Below, piece after piece: positions 26,199 through 35,183 of a DNA stretch of 64,000 nt. The notes below the pieces were generated by a model, which was given only the letters and a program-made list of their open reading frames with translations, did no database searches and was not told the DNA's origin. The DNA is from Flexivirga meconopsidis (GTDB taxonomy: Bacteria > Actinomycetota > Actinomycetes > Actinomycetales > Dermatophilaceae). The stretch is from the NCBI RefSeq assembly GCF_026162425.1, contig NZ_JAOBQJ010000002.1:620001-684000 (forward strand), in the 5' to 3' direction. Each line of letters starts with the position of its first letter. The first letter of the stretch is position 1. Made by a program: the position numbers and the translations under genes.

Positions 26199-26846
26199 TC
26201 AGCTGAAGTCGGGGTCTTTGTCGCGGGTGCGCTTGAGCTCGTAGAAGCCCGGCGTGCTCGCGACCAGCACCGAACCGTCCCAGAGCCTGCCGGCGTCCTG
26301 GCCCTTGGGGGCCGGGGTCACCACCGGGCCGAAGAACGCGGTGTCCTCCAGGGCGATGATCGGCGTGCCGACGTCCTGGCCGACCAGGCTGATGCCGCGT
26401 TCGTGCGACGCGCGCAACGCCTTGTCGATCTCGTCGCCGGGCACGTTGTCGGCGGCCTCGATCAACTCGGCCGGCAGTCCGGCCTCCTCCAGCGCCTCGG
26501 CCAGCACGGTGCGCATGTCGGCCTCGTCCTTGCCGCGGCCGCCGGGGTGCAGGCGGGTGCCGATCGCGTCATACAGCTTCTTCTTGACCTCGTCGCCGTG
26601 CTCGCGTGCCGCGGCGATGACCACGCGCACCGGAGCCCAGCCGCGGCTGAGCAGCTCGCGGTACTGCTCGGGCAGGTCGTCGCGGCCCTCGTTGAGGACC
26701 GACAGGCTCATCACCGACCAGGTGACGTCGATGGGTCGCACCTTCTCGACCTCCATCAGCCACCGCGACGTCATCCACGCCCAGGGGCAGAGGGGGTCGA
26801 AGAACATCTCGACCGGGGTTCGCTGCTGATTCGTCGGAGTGCTCAC
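26199..26846 (-). CDS. DsbA-fold protein, mycothiol-dependent nitroreductase Rv2466c type
   Basis: 215 residues, with close overall similarity to Rv2466c: FFDPLCPWAWMTSRWLMEVEKV, LNEGRDDLPEQYRELL, VGQDVGTPIIALEDTAFFGPV, LWDGSVLVASTPGFYELKRTR. Rv2466c has a CPWC active site; here it is C20-P-W-A23, so the second cysteine is replaced by alanine. A monothiol mechanism with mycothiol is therefore likely if the protein is active. GTG 26846 with AGGATGA upstream is the chosen start. It is divergent from pepN. Confidence 0.88.
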   Translation of the reverse strand: MSTPTNQQRTPVEMFFDPLCPWAWMTSRWLMEVEKVRPIDVTWSVMSLSVLNEGRDDLPEQYRELLSRGWAPVRVVIAAAREHGDEVKKKLYDAIGTRLHPGGRGKDEADMRTVLAEALEEAGLPAELIEAADNVPGDEIDKALRASHERGISLVGQDVGTPIIALEDTAFFGPVVTPAPKGQDAGRLWDGSVLVASTPGFYELKRTRDKDPDFS

Positions 26847-26944
26847 GTCGTCATCCTGCCACCAGCACCGCGGGCCGGCACAGCCGCCGTGCGAGGATGA
26901 CCGACGCCACAATTCTCCCCCGCACAACCCGATGGAGCCGCTCC

Positions 26945-29557
26945 GTGCCCGATTTCAACCTCACCCGCGAGGAGGCGCAGCGCCGCGCCGCCACCCTCAC
27001 CGTCGAGTCGTATGACGTGAGCCTCGATCTGTGCACCTCACCGGAGACCTTCGCGTCCACCGCGACAGTGCGCTTCAGCGCCTCCGCGGACGCGGGTGAG
27101 ACCTTCATCGACTTCATCGGACCCTCAGTCGAGTCGATCGTTCTCAACGGCGAATCTCTTGACCCTGCAACCGTTTTCGACGGTGCACGCATCACCCTGC
27201 CGAAGCTGGCAGCGCAGAACGAGCTCACCGTGCGGGCCACCGGCGCCTACATGAACACCGGAGAAGGTCTGCACCGCTTCGTCGACCCGGCCGACGGCGA
27301 GGTCTACCTCTACTCGCAGTTCGAGGTCGCCGACTGCCGTCGCGTCTTCGCGGTCTTCGACCAGCCGGACCTGAAGGCGACCTTCGCGTTCACGGTGACC
27401 GCGCCCGAGCGCTGGCAGGTGGTCTCGACCCAACCGACGCCCGAGCCGGAGGGGGCGAGCGTCACCTACACCGCGCCGGACGGCACCATCGAACCGGCGG
27501 CCACCTGGCGGTTCGCGCCGACACCCCGGCTCGCCTGCTACGTCACCGCGATCGTCGCCGGCCCTTACGCCGTCGTCCGCGACGAGGTCGAGGCCGCGCG
27601 CGGCGTCGTACCGCTTGGCGTGCTCTGTCGTCAGTCGCTTGCCGACCACCTCGACGCGGACAACATCTTCGACACCACGAAACGCGGATTGCACTTCTAC
27701 GAAACGCAATTCGGCGAGCCCTACCCGTTCGAGAAGTACGACCAGATCTTCGTCCCGGAGTTCAACGCCGGCGCGATGGAGAACGCCGGCTGCGTGACCA
27801 TCACCGAGACCTACGTCTTCCGCACCCAGGTGTCCGACGCCCTCGTCGAGCGACGGGCGCTGACCGTGCTGCACGAGCTGGCGCACATGTGGTTCGGCGA
27901 CCTGGTCACCATGCAGTGGTGGGACGACCTGTGGCTCAACGAGTCGTTCGCCGAATGGGCTTCCACCTACTGCCAGTCCGAGGCAACGCAGTGGACCAGT
28001 GCCTGGACGACGTTCAGCACCGTGGAGAAGGCGTGGGCCTACCGCCAGGACTCGCTGTCCTCGACCCACCCCGTCTACGCGAACATGCGGCATCTGGACG
28101 ACGTCGAAGCCAACTTCGACGGGATCACCTACGCCAAGGGTGCGTCGGTGCTGCGCCAGCTCGTGGCGTATGTCGGCGTCGAACCCTTCGTCGCCGGATT
28201 GCGTTCGTACTTCGAGAAGTTCAAGTGGGGCAACACCACCTTCGACGATCTGCTCGGCGAGCTGGAAGCAACCTCCGGACGTGACCTGTCCAGCTGGCGC
28301 GACCTGTGGCTGCAAACCGCCGGCAGCAACGTGCTGCGTCCGGTCGTCACGGTCAGCGACGACGGCACGATCACCGCCCTGCGGATCGAGCAGACCGCGC
28401 CGACCGACCACCCAACCCTGCGTCCGCACCGCCTCGCGGTGGGTTTGTATGAAATGCAAGGTGATTCGCTGGTCGCGCTCGACAGCGTCGAGGTCGACGT
28501 CGACGGCGAGTCGACCGAGGTCCCGGCCCTGGTCGGCCGCCAGGTGCCCGACCTGCTGCTGGTCAACGACCAGGATCTGTCCTTCGCCAAGGTGCGCCTC
28601 GACGACCGGTCGCTCGGCACGGTGCTGGCACACCCGTCCGCGATCACCGACTCACTGACCCGTGCGGTGGTCCAGGGTGCGCTTTGGGAGATGGCCCGCG
28701 CCGGCGAACTGCCGCCGCGCGCCTTCATCCGCTATTGCCTGGATGCCGCTGCGACAGAGACCGATTCGGCGCTCTTGCAGGCTCTGCTCATGCGGACCAT
28801 CGGCGCGACTACGGCCTACCTGACCAACTCGGCGGTGGGCAACATCACCTCGTTCCTGCGGCCTGAGCACCGCGACGAGGAAGCCGCCCAGGTGGCGACA
28901 GCGCTGCGGGCGCTGATGACCGGCGCGGCGCCGGGCAGCGACGCCCAGCTGCAGTTCACCCAGGCCTTCGCAAGTATGGCGGGGCGCCCGGACGACCTCA
29001 CCTTCATCCGCGGACTGCTGGATGGCCGGGCCGTGCTCGCCGGTCTGCAGCTCGACTCGGACATGCGCTGGACCCTACTGACCGCGCTCGTCGCAGCCGG
29101 CGCCGCGGGCGAGGAGGAGATCGCCGAGCAACTGCGCGCGGACAACACCGCCGACGGCGCCACCCGTGCCGCAGGCGCGCGCGCGACCATGCCGACGCCG
29201 GACGCGAAGGCAGCAGCCTGGAGCGCACTGGTCGAGTCGGATTCGTTGCCCAACGAGACGGCCCGGGCGGTCGCTCTCGGCTTCGGTCGGGCCGACGACA
29301 GCGCGCTGCTCACGCCATACATCGACCGCTATCACGAGGTGTTGCTCGACGTGTGGGCCTCGCGCACCTACGCGATGGCGGCCGCGGTGGTGAAGCTCGC
29401 CTACCCGATCGCGCTGGCGAGCAAGGAGCTGCTCGATGCGTCGCAGACCTGGCTCGACGCTCACCCGGACGCGCCCGCAGGCTTGGTGCGGCTGGTGGCC
29501 GAGAATCGCGACATCGTGCAGGTCGCGCTCACTGCGCAGGCCGCGGACGTCGAGTAG
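26945..29557 (+). CDS. pepN: Aminopeptidase N (M1 family)
   Basis: 870 residues. The substrate motif GAMEN and the zinc site HELAH (310-314) with E333 in NESFAEW are intact, followed by the ERAP1-like helical C-terminal domain. It is a cytoplasmic metallopeptidase that removes N-terminal residues from peptides. GTG 26945 has GGAG seven bases upstream (MPDFNLTREEAQ is the usual actinobacterial N-terminus). The coding end overlaps a short GTCGAG/CTCGAC stem, but no strong terminator is seen. Confidence 0.95.
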   Translation: MPDFNLTREEAQRRAATLTVESYDVSLDLCTSPETFASTATVRFSASADAGETFIDFIGPSVESIVLNGESLDPATVFDGARITLPKLAAQNELTVRATGAYMNTGEGLHRFVDPADGEVYLYSQFEVADCRRVFAVFDQPDLKATFAFTVTAPERWQVVSTQPTPEPEGASVTYTAPDGTIEPAATWRFAPTPRLACYVTAIVAGPYAVVRDEVEAARGVVPLGVLCRQSLADHLDADNIFDTTKRGLHFYETQFGEPYPFEKYDQIFVPEFNAGAMENAGCVTITETYVFRTQVSDALVERRALTVLHELAHMWFGDLVTMQWWDDLWLNESFAEWASTYCQSEATQWTSAWTTFSTVEKAWAYRQDSLSSTHPVYANMRHLDDVEANFDGITYAKGASVLRQLVAYVGVEPFVAGLRSYFEKFKWGNTTFDDLLGELEATSGRDLSSWRDLWLQTAGSNVLRPVVTVSDDGTITALRIEQTAPTDHPTLRPHRLAVGLYEMQGDSLVALDSVEVDVDGESTEVPALVGRQVPDLLLVNDQDLSFAKVRLDDRSLGTVLAHPSAITDSLTRAVVQGALWEMARAGELPPRAFIRYCLDAAATETDSALLQALLMRTIGATTAYLTNSAVGNITSFLRPEHRDEEAAQVATALRALMTGAAPGSDAQLQFTQAFASMAGRPDDLTFIRGLLDGRAVLAGLQLDSDMRWTLLTALVAAGAAGEEEIAEQLRADNTADGATRAAGARATMPTPDAKAAAWSALVESDSLPNETARAVALGFGRADDSALLTPYIDRYHEVLLDVWASRTYAMAAAVVKLAYPIALASKELLDASQTWLDAHPDAPAGLVRLVAENRDIVQVALTAQAADVE

Positions 29558-29673
29558 CCGCCTCGACCCGCCGGCCGATCGCCCGGTCCCCTGTGTCGCA
29601 GCTCACTCCGGACGGCTAGCGTGGGACTTGTTCGATTTGGAAACTTCTCGCGAGCCACGAAAGAGGGACAGTG

Positions 29674-31020
29674 ATGTCCGACGCAGCTTCGGTGATCTAT
29701 GCCGTCGTCGACCCCGCCACGGGTGAGCAGATCAAGACCTACCCCACGGCGACCGACGAGGAGGTGACTGCGGCGCTGGAGGCGGCCGAGTCGGCGTATC
29801 TGAGCTGGGGTCGCACGTCCGCGCTCGAGGACCGGGTCGCGGTCATCAAGCGGGTTGCGCAGTTGCACCGCGACCGCCGCGACGAGCTGGCCAAGATCAT
29901 CGTCCGCGAGATGGGCAAGCCCGAGGAGGAGGCCCTCGGCGAGGTCGACTTCGCCGCGGAGATCTACGACTACTACGCCGACCACGCCGCGGAGTTCCTC
30001 GCCGACGAGAAGATCGACGTCGAGGAGGGCAGCGCAGTCATCGTGCGGCAGCCGTTCGGGGTGCTGGTCGGGATCATGCCGTGGAACTTTCCCTACTACC
30101 AGGTGGCCCGGTTCGCCGGTCCGAACATCCTGATCGGCAACACGATCCTGCTCAAGCACGCGCCGCAGTGCCCGGAGTCGGCGGCGGCGATCCAGGCGAT
30201 GTTCGACGAGGCGCAGGCACCCAAGGGCGTCTACAACAACATCTACGCCACCAACGAGCAGATCGCCGACCTGATCGCCGACTCGCGGGTGCAGGGCGTG
30301 TCGCTGACCGGTTCGGAGCGCGCCGGCGCCCAGGTGGCGGCGCAGGCCGGCAAGTACCTCAAGAAGTGCGTGCTCGAGCTCGGCGGCTCCGACCCGTTCA
30401 TCCTGCTCAGCACCGACGACCTCAAGGCGACCGTGGGTGCGGCGGTGCAGGCCCGGCTGGAGAACGGCGGCCAGGTGTGCAACGGCGGCAAGCGCTTCAT
30501 CGTCGCCGAGGACCTGTACGACGACTTCCTCACCGAGTTCACCGCACAGCTGAAGGCTGCCCCGCCGGCGGTGCTGTCGTCCGAGGCGGCGGCCGAGCGT
30601 CTGCAGAAGCAGGTCGACGAGGCGACCGCGGCGGGCGCGAAGTTGGAGACCTCCGGTCAGCGTGACGGTGCGCACTTCCCGCCCGGTGTGCTCACCGGGA
30701 TGGACCCGGACGGTGACTCCTTCCACCAGGAGTTCTTCGGACCGGTCGCGATGGTCGTCAAGGCCAAGGACGAGGCGGACGCCGTGCGCCTGGCCAACGA
30801 CACACCCTTCGGGCTCGGTTCCTACCTCTACACCACCGACTCCGAGCAGGCCCAGCGCGTCGCCGCCCAGATCGAGGCCGGCATGGTCTTCGTCAACGTG
30901 GTCGGCGCGGACGCCGCCGACCTGCCGTTCGGTGGCGTGAAGCGCTCCGGCTTCGGCCGCGAGCTGGGCCGCTTCGGCATGGAGGAGTTCGTCAACAAGA
31001 AGCTCATCCGGATCGCCTGA
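29674..31020 (+). CDS. NAD-dependent succinate-semialdehyde-type aldehyde dehydrogenase
   Basis: 448 residues. It has the ALDH catalytic cysteine C269 (NGGQVCNGGKRF) and general base E235 (LELGGSDPF), the GIMPWNFPYYQ asparagine and a C-terminal FGGVKRSGFGRELG. The shortened length and sequence resemble the NAD-linked succinate-semialdehyde dehydrogenases of actinobacteria; other aldehydes are possible. ATG 29674 has GAGGGA upstream (a GTG one codon earlier is the alternative). TAGCGT near 29617 is a possible -10 box. It is followed directly by the 113-bp repeat array. Confidence 0.88.
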   Translation: MSDAASVIYAVVDPATGEQIKTYPTATDEEVTAALEAAESAYLSWGRTSALEDRVAVIKRVAQLHRDRRDELAKIIVREMGKPEEEALGEVDFAAEIYDYYADHAAEFLADEKIDVEEGSAVIVRQPFGVLVGIMPWNFPYYQVARFAGPNILIGNTILLKHAPQCPESAAAIQAMFDEAQAPKGVYNNIYATNEQIADLIADSRVQGVSLTGSERAGAQVAAQAGKYLKKCVLELGGSDPFILLSTDDLKATVGAAVQARLENGGQVCNGGKRFIVAEDLYDDFLTEFTAQLKAAPPAVLSSEAAAERLQKQVDEATAAGAKLETSGQRDGAHFPPGVLTGMDPDGDSFHQEFFGPVAMVVKAKDEADAVRLANDTPFGLGSYLYTTDSEQAQRVAAQIEAGMVFVNVVGADAADLPFGGVKRSGFGRELGRFGMEEFVNKKLIRIA

Positions 31021-31461
31021 CGCCATACCCCCGCGAAACTCACCGATAAGGTCCGCAACACGCCGAAATCCGAGCAACACACGGCGCGGCGGCCACCTAA
31101 TCGGTGAGTTATGCGCCCCGGGGGCTGCGCGGGCGCCATACCCCCGCAAAACTCACCGATAAGGTCCGCGACACGCCGGAATCCGAGCAACACACGGCGC
31201 GGCGGCCACCTTATCGGTGAGTTGTGCGCGCCGGAGGCTGCGCGGGCGCCATACCCCCGCAAAACTCACCGATAAGGTCCGCGACACGCCGAAATCCGAG
31301 CAACACACGGCGCGGCGGCCACCTAATCGGTGAGTTATGCGCCCCGGGGGCTGCGCGGGCGCCATACCCCCGCAAAACTCACCGATAAGGTCCGCAACAC
31401 GCCGAAATCCGAGCAACACACGGCGCGGCGAGCACCTTATCGGTGAGTTGTGCGCCCCGAC
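31021..31461. repeat. Tandem array of four 113-bp units with internal stem
   Basis: Units start at 31021, 31134, 31247 and 31360 (exact 113-bp period); the fourth is incomplete. Each begins CGCCATACCCCCGC and contains AACTCACCGATAAGG near its start and the inverted CC(T/A)(A/T)ATCGGTGAGTT about 45 bp later, able to form a 15-16 bp stem. Units 1 and 3 share one variant of the second arm, units 2 and 4 the other, so the array looks like a duplicated dimer. The minus-strand frames across it encode only the repeat and are not taken as genes. The rest of the gap to 31513 is plain GC-rich sequence in which I see nothing. Confidence 0.92.
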
Positions 31462-31513
31462 CCGCCCCGCCCGCGCCGCGCCCCGCGCGCGCCCCGCCCG
31501 AAGGCCGCGCGGC

Positions 31514-32968
31514 TCAGTCGACCCGGAAGCTCGCGGTCGCGAGGTCCGCCTTCGGCAGGCGGGTGATCAGCTTGTGCCCCCACCAGATCGCGAGGAACAA
31601 CGGCAGTCCGAGGTATGACGAGAGCAGCGCCTTGACGTCGATGGTGTCCGAGGTGAAGGCCTGGTAGTTCTGGCCGACGATGACGATCGCGCACATCACC
31701 ATCGCGATGATCGGGCCGGCCGGGAAGAACGCTGCGCGGTAAGGCAATTCGTCGAGGCTGTGTCCCTGCCGCAGGAACGCCCGGCGGAAGTTGTAGTGAC
31801 TCCACGCGATGCCGAGCCAGGTGATGAAACCGGCCAGGCCGGAGGCGTTGATCAGCCAGGTGTAGGCGACGCCGTCGCCGAGCAGGCTGGTCAGGAAGCA
31901 CAGCGCACCGATCGCGGTGGTCGCCAGCAGGGCGGGCCACGGGATGCCGCGGGCGTCGATGCGGGAGAACACTTTCGGGGCCTTCCCGCGCTTGGCCAGC
32001 GCCCACAGCATCCGGGTGGACGCGAACAATCCGCAGTTGCCGGCCGACAGGATCGCGGTGAGGATCACCGCGTTCATCACCGACGCCGCGCCGAGGACGC
32101 CGATCTTGTCGAAGACCAGGGTGAACGGCGCGATGCTGACGTCGGAGTCGTCGCTGGCCTTGAGCAGCCGGTTGTCGGTGTAGGGCAGCAGGAAGCCGAT
32201 CACCGCGATGGCGCCGATGTAGAACAGCATGATCCGCACGAAGACGGTGCGAATCGCCTTGGGAATGGTGCGTTTCGGGTCGTCGGCCTCGCCTGCGGCG
32301 ACACCGACCATCTCAGTGCCCTGGAAGGAGAAACCGGCCACCATGAAGATGCCGAGCAGCCCCGACCACCCGCCGACGAACGGCGCCTCGCCGCGGGTCC
32401 AGTTGGAGGTGCCCGGTGACGGTCCGGCGAGGATGCCGAAGATCATCGCGACACCGGCGATCAGGAAGATCACGACCGCCGCGACCTTGATGGACGCGAA
32501 CCAGAACTCCGCCTCACCGAATGTCCCGACGCTGAATGCGTTGAGGCCGAAGAGGATTGCCAGGAAGATCGCCGACCAGATCCACGACGGCACGTCCGGC
32601 AGCCAGTAGCCCATCACCAGCGCGGCGGCCACCAACTCCGCCGCCACCGTGATGGCCCAGTTGTACCAATAGTTCCAACCGGCAGCGAAGCCGAACGACG
32701 GGCTGACGAACCGGCTGCCATACGCCTCGAACGAGTCGGCCATCGGCAGGTAGGTCGCCATCTCGCCAAGGCTCTGCATGAGCAGGAAGACCATCAGCCC
32801 GATCGCGGCGTATGCCGCCAGCGCCCCGCCCGGCCCGGCGTCGTGGATCGACTTGCCGGACGCCACGAACAGGCCGGTGCCGATGGCACCGCCCATGGCG
32901 ATCATGTTGATGTGCCGCGCCTTGAGCTTGCGTTGCAGCTCCGGCGGCGCTTCGACCTCGGCGGTCAC
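31514..32968 (-). CDS. Amino acid permease (APC superfamily)
   Basis: 484 residues, about 12 membrane helices. The start of helix 1 has the AAT-family signature LKARHINMIAMGGAIGTGLFVASG, and FSFQGTEMVGVAAGEADDPKRTIPKAI is the conserved loop 5-6 segment. It is a proton-coupled importer; the sequence is closest in style to Lys/aromatic/GABA permeases, but the substrate is not assignable. The start is uncertain: GTG 32968 has GGGGAGG 12 bases upstream, while GTG 32980 has none with spacing. It lies just downstream of malQ. Confidence 0.88.
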   Translation of the reverse strand: MTAEVEAPPELQRKLKARHINMIAMGGAIGTGLFVASGKSIHDAGPGGALAAYAAIGLMVFLLMQSLGEMATYLPMADSFEAYGSRFVSPSFGFAAGWNYWYNWAITVAAELVAAALVMGYWLPDVPSWIWSAIFLAILFGLNAFSVGTFGEAEFWFASIKVAAVVIFLIAGVAMIFGILAGPSPGTSNWTRGEAPFVGGWSGLLGIFMVAGFSFQGTEMVGVAAGEADDPKRTIPKAIRTVFVRIMLFYIGAIAVIGFLLPYTDNRLLKASDDSDVSIAPFTLVFDKIGVLGAASVMNAVILTAILSAGNCGLFASTRMLWALAKRGKAPKVFSRIDARGIPWPALLATTAIGALCFLTSLLGDGVAYTWLINASGLAGFITWLGIAWSHYNFRRAFLRQGHSLDELPYRAAFFPAGPIIAMVMCAIVIVGQNYQAFTSDTIDVKALLSSYLGLPLFLAIWWGHKLITRLPKADLATASFRVD

Positions 32969-32972
32969 GAAG

Positions 32973-35120
32973 CTACGCACCCTCCCCGCGTCGGGTGACC
33001 GCCCGGATCAGCCGCTTGGCCCGCCGCGACACCATCAGCTGGTCGAGGGTGACCGCCTCGCGGTCGGCGCCCGCGAGCGGCAGCCGCCAGTTGGGGTACT
33101 CCTCGAAGGTGCCCGGCTGGTTGATCGTGCGCACGTCACCGGCCAGGTCGTTGACCGAGACGCCGAGCAGTTTGCTCGGCGACCAGGTGAGGAAGCGGTG
33201 CAGCGCGTCGACCTGGTCGTCGACCGAAGCCCCGTCGCGCAGCAGGCCGCGCTCGCGCAGTGCGGCCAGCACCTTCTCCCGCTGCGCGGTGTCCTGCTCG
33301 AGCTCCTCCTCCAGGGAGTGCTCGAGCAGCCCGAGCTCGTGCCGGACGGTCACATGCTCACCCTGCAGATAACCGGCCGTCGGTGGCAGGTCGTGGGTGG
33401 TGACACTCGCCAGCGCGAGGCTGCGGTAGGTCTCCGGCTGCCGTGGCGAGCCGTCGTCGGTGCGTTCGAACCACAGGATCGAAGTGCCGAAAAGCCCTCT
33501 CTCGGCAAGGTAGTCGCGCACCCAGTCCTCGACCGTGCCGAGGTCCTCGCCGATGATGACGGCGCCGGCGCGCTGCGCCTCGAGCGCGAGAATGCCGACC
33601 ATCGCCTCGTGGTCGTAGCGCACGTAGGTGCCCTCCGCGGGGCCCTGACCGTCGGGCACCCACCAGAGCCGGAACAGTCCGAGGATGTGGTCGACGCGCA
33701 GGCCCCCCGCCATACGAAGGCAGGTGCGCAGCAGGTCGCGGTAGGGGGCGTAGTCGAGCTCGGCGAGTCGGTCCGGTCGCCACGGCGGCTGGCTCCAGCT
33801 CTGACCCTGCTGGTTGTAGTCGTCCGGCGGGGCGCCGACCGACACTCCCCCGGCGAGCACGTCGCCGAGCGCCCACGCGTCGGCGCCGCCGGGATGCACC
33901 CCCACGGCAAGATCCTGTATGACGCCGAGCGACATTCCCGCAGCACGCAATTCGTGCTGGGCGTCGGTGAACTGCGACTGCACGATCCACTGCAGCCAGC
34001 AGTGGAACTCCACCTCCTCGGCGAGCCGGTCGCGCTCCGCGGCGACCGCATCGCTACGGGGGTCCTGCAGCTCGGCCGGCCAGTCGCTCCACGGCAACCC
34101 ACGGTCGACCGCGATCGCCGACCAGGTCGCAAAGTCCAACAGCCCCTGGCCCTCCCGCTCGCAGAAGCTCTCGAAGTCGCGACGCCGGCGGTGGGTGCGC
34201 TCGGTGCGGAAGATCATCCGCAGCGCGGCCTGCTTGGACTGCCAGCTGCCGTCCCGGTCCAGGTGATCCAGCTTGTTGAGCCGGCGTGCGTCGTCGCTGT
34301 GCCACTCGACCAGCTGGTGCTGCGCGGCCGACAGGTAGCCGAGTTCGGACACCTCCTCCACCCGGATGTACATCGGGTTGACGAAGCGGCGCGACGTCGG
34401 CAGGTATGGCGAGGCCTCCATCGGCGCGACCGGCTCCGCGGCGTGCACCGGGTTGATCAGCACGAAATCGGCCCCCTGGCGCGCGCCCCAGGTGCCGAGC
34501 TCGGCGAGGTCCGCGGCGTCGCCGATCCCCCACGACCGTTCGGAGCGCACCGAGTAGAGCTGAGTGGTCAGCCCCCAGGCGCGGTCCTGCTGCAGCGCGT
34601 CCGGCAGCTCCAGCGTCACGGGGGTGACGATCACGGTGGTCTCGGCGGTCTGCACGTCACCCTCGCCATACGACACCTGCAGGCGGTGGTAGCCGAGCGG
34701 CAGGTCGCTCGGCAGCTCGAAGGTGACCTCGCCGGTCCGCTTCCCATCGACCTCGCGGGGTTCGACCTGATGGTCGACCTGCGGGATGTCGCGGGTTTCG
34801 CCGTCCTCCAAGGTGATTCGCGCGTCGACGGGAGCGTCGGCCGGCACATGCACTGGCACCCACGGGGTCCAGCCCTCGCGCATGACGACCACCGGCGGGA
34901 GCACTCGGCGCCAGGATTCGAGCGCCTTGTCGGCGAGCGCCTCGCGGGCGGCGTCGTCGTCTCCCGCGTCGACGCCGAGGGCGTCGAGCACGGCGACGAC
35001 GGTCGCTCGCGAGACCGTCACGTGGTTGCCCTTCCAGTCCCAGTAGTCGGTGGCGACGCCGTGGGCGCGGGCGAGTTGGGCGAGGGTTTCGGAGGGCGCG
35101 GCGGGTGGTGCGTCGGGCAT
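32973..35120 (-). CDS. malQ: 4-alpha-glucanotransferase (amylomaltase, GH77)
   Basis: 715 residues. The first ~160 are an N-terminal beta domain seen in actinobacterial MalQ. The catalytic barrel has QLYSVRSERSWGIGD, the nucleophile Asp in GGLRVDHILGLFRLWWVP and the acid/base Glu in VIIGEDLGTVEDWV. It disproportionates maltodextrins in the cytoplasm, which fits the sugar transporter and alpha-glucosidase a few genes away. ATG 35120. The amino-acid permease starts at its 3' end. Confidence 0.94.
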   Translation of the reverse strand: MPDAPPAAPSETLAQLARAHGVATDYWDWKGNHVTVSRATVVAVLDALGVDAGDDDAAREALADKALESWRRVLPPVVVMREGWTPWVPVHVPADAPVDARITLEDGETRDIPQVDHQVEPREVDGKRTGEVTFELPSDLPLGYHRLQVSYGEGDVQTAETTVIVTPVTLELPDALQQDRAWGLTTQLYSVRSERSWGIGDAADLAELGTWGARQGADFVLINPVHAAEPVAPMEASPYLPTSRRFVNPMYIRVEEVSELGYLSAAQHQLVEWHSDDARRLNKLDHLDRDGSWQSKQAALRMIFRTERTHRRRRDFESFCEREGQGLLDFATWSAIAVDRGLPWSDWPAELQDPRSDAVAAERDRLAEEVEFHCWLQWIVQSQFTDAQHELRAAGMSLGVIQDLAVGVHPGGADAWALGDVLAGGVSVGAPPDDYNQQGQSWSQPPWRPDRLAELDYAPYRDLLRTCLRMAGGLRVDHILGLFRLWWVPDGQGPAEGTYVRYDHEAMVGILALEAQRAGAVIIGEDLGTVEDWVRDYLAERGLFGTSILWFERTDDGSPRQPETYRSLALASVTTHDLPPTAGYLQGEHVTVRHELGLLEHSLEEELEQDTAQREKVLAALRERGLLRDGASVDDQVDALHRFLTWSPSKLLGVSVNDLAGDVRTINQPGTFEEYPNWRLPLAGADREAVTLDQLMVSRRAKRLIRAVTRRGEGA

Positions 35121-35183
35121 GTGCGCCAGTGTGTCAGAGGCGCCACACCGCGGCAGGTGGCACTGTCCGGGGTGCCAGCGCCC

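Noticed and set aside
30828-31419. Minus-strand frames with repeated peptide (LLGFRRVADLIGEF)
   Set aside because: They only translate the 113-bp repeats, lack ribosome sites and overlap the dehydrogenase gene on the other strand.
31021-31461. Possible CRISPR array
   Set aside because: The 113-bp period has no unique spacers between short repeats and no cas gene is in the window; the whole unit repeats.
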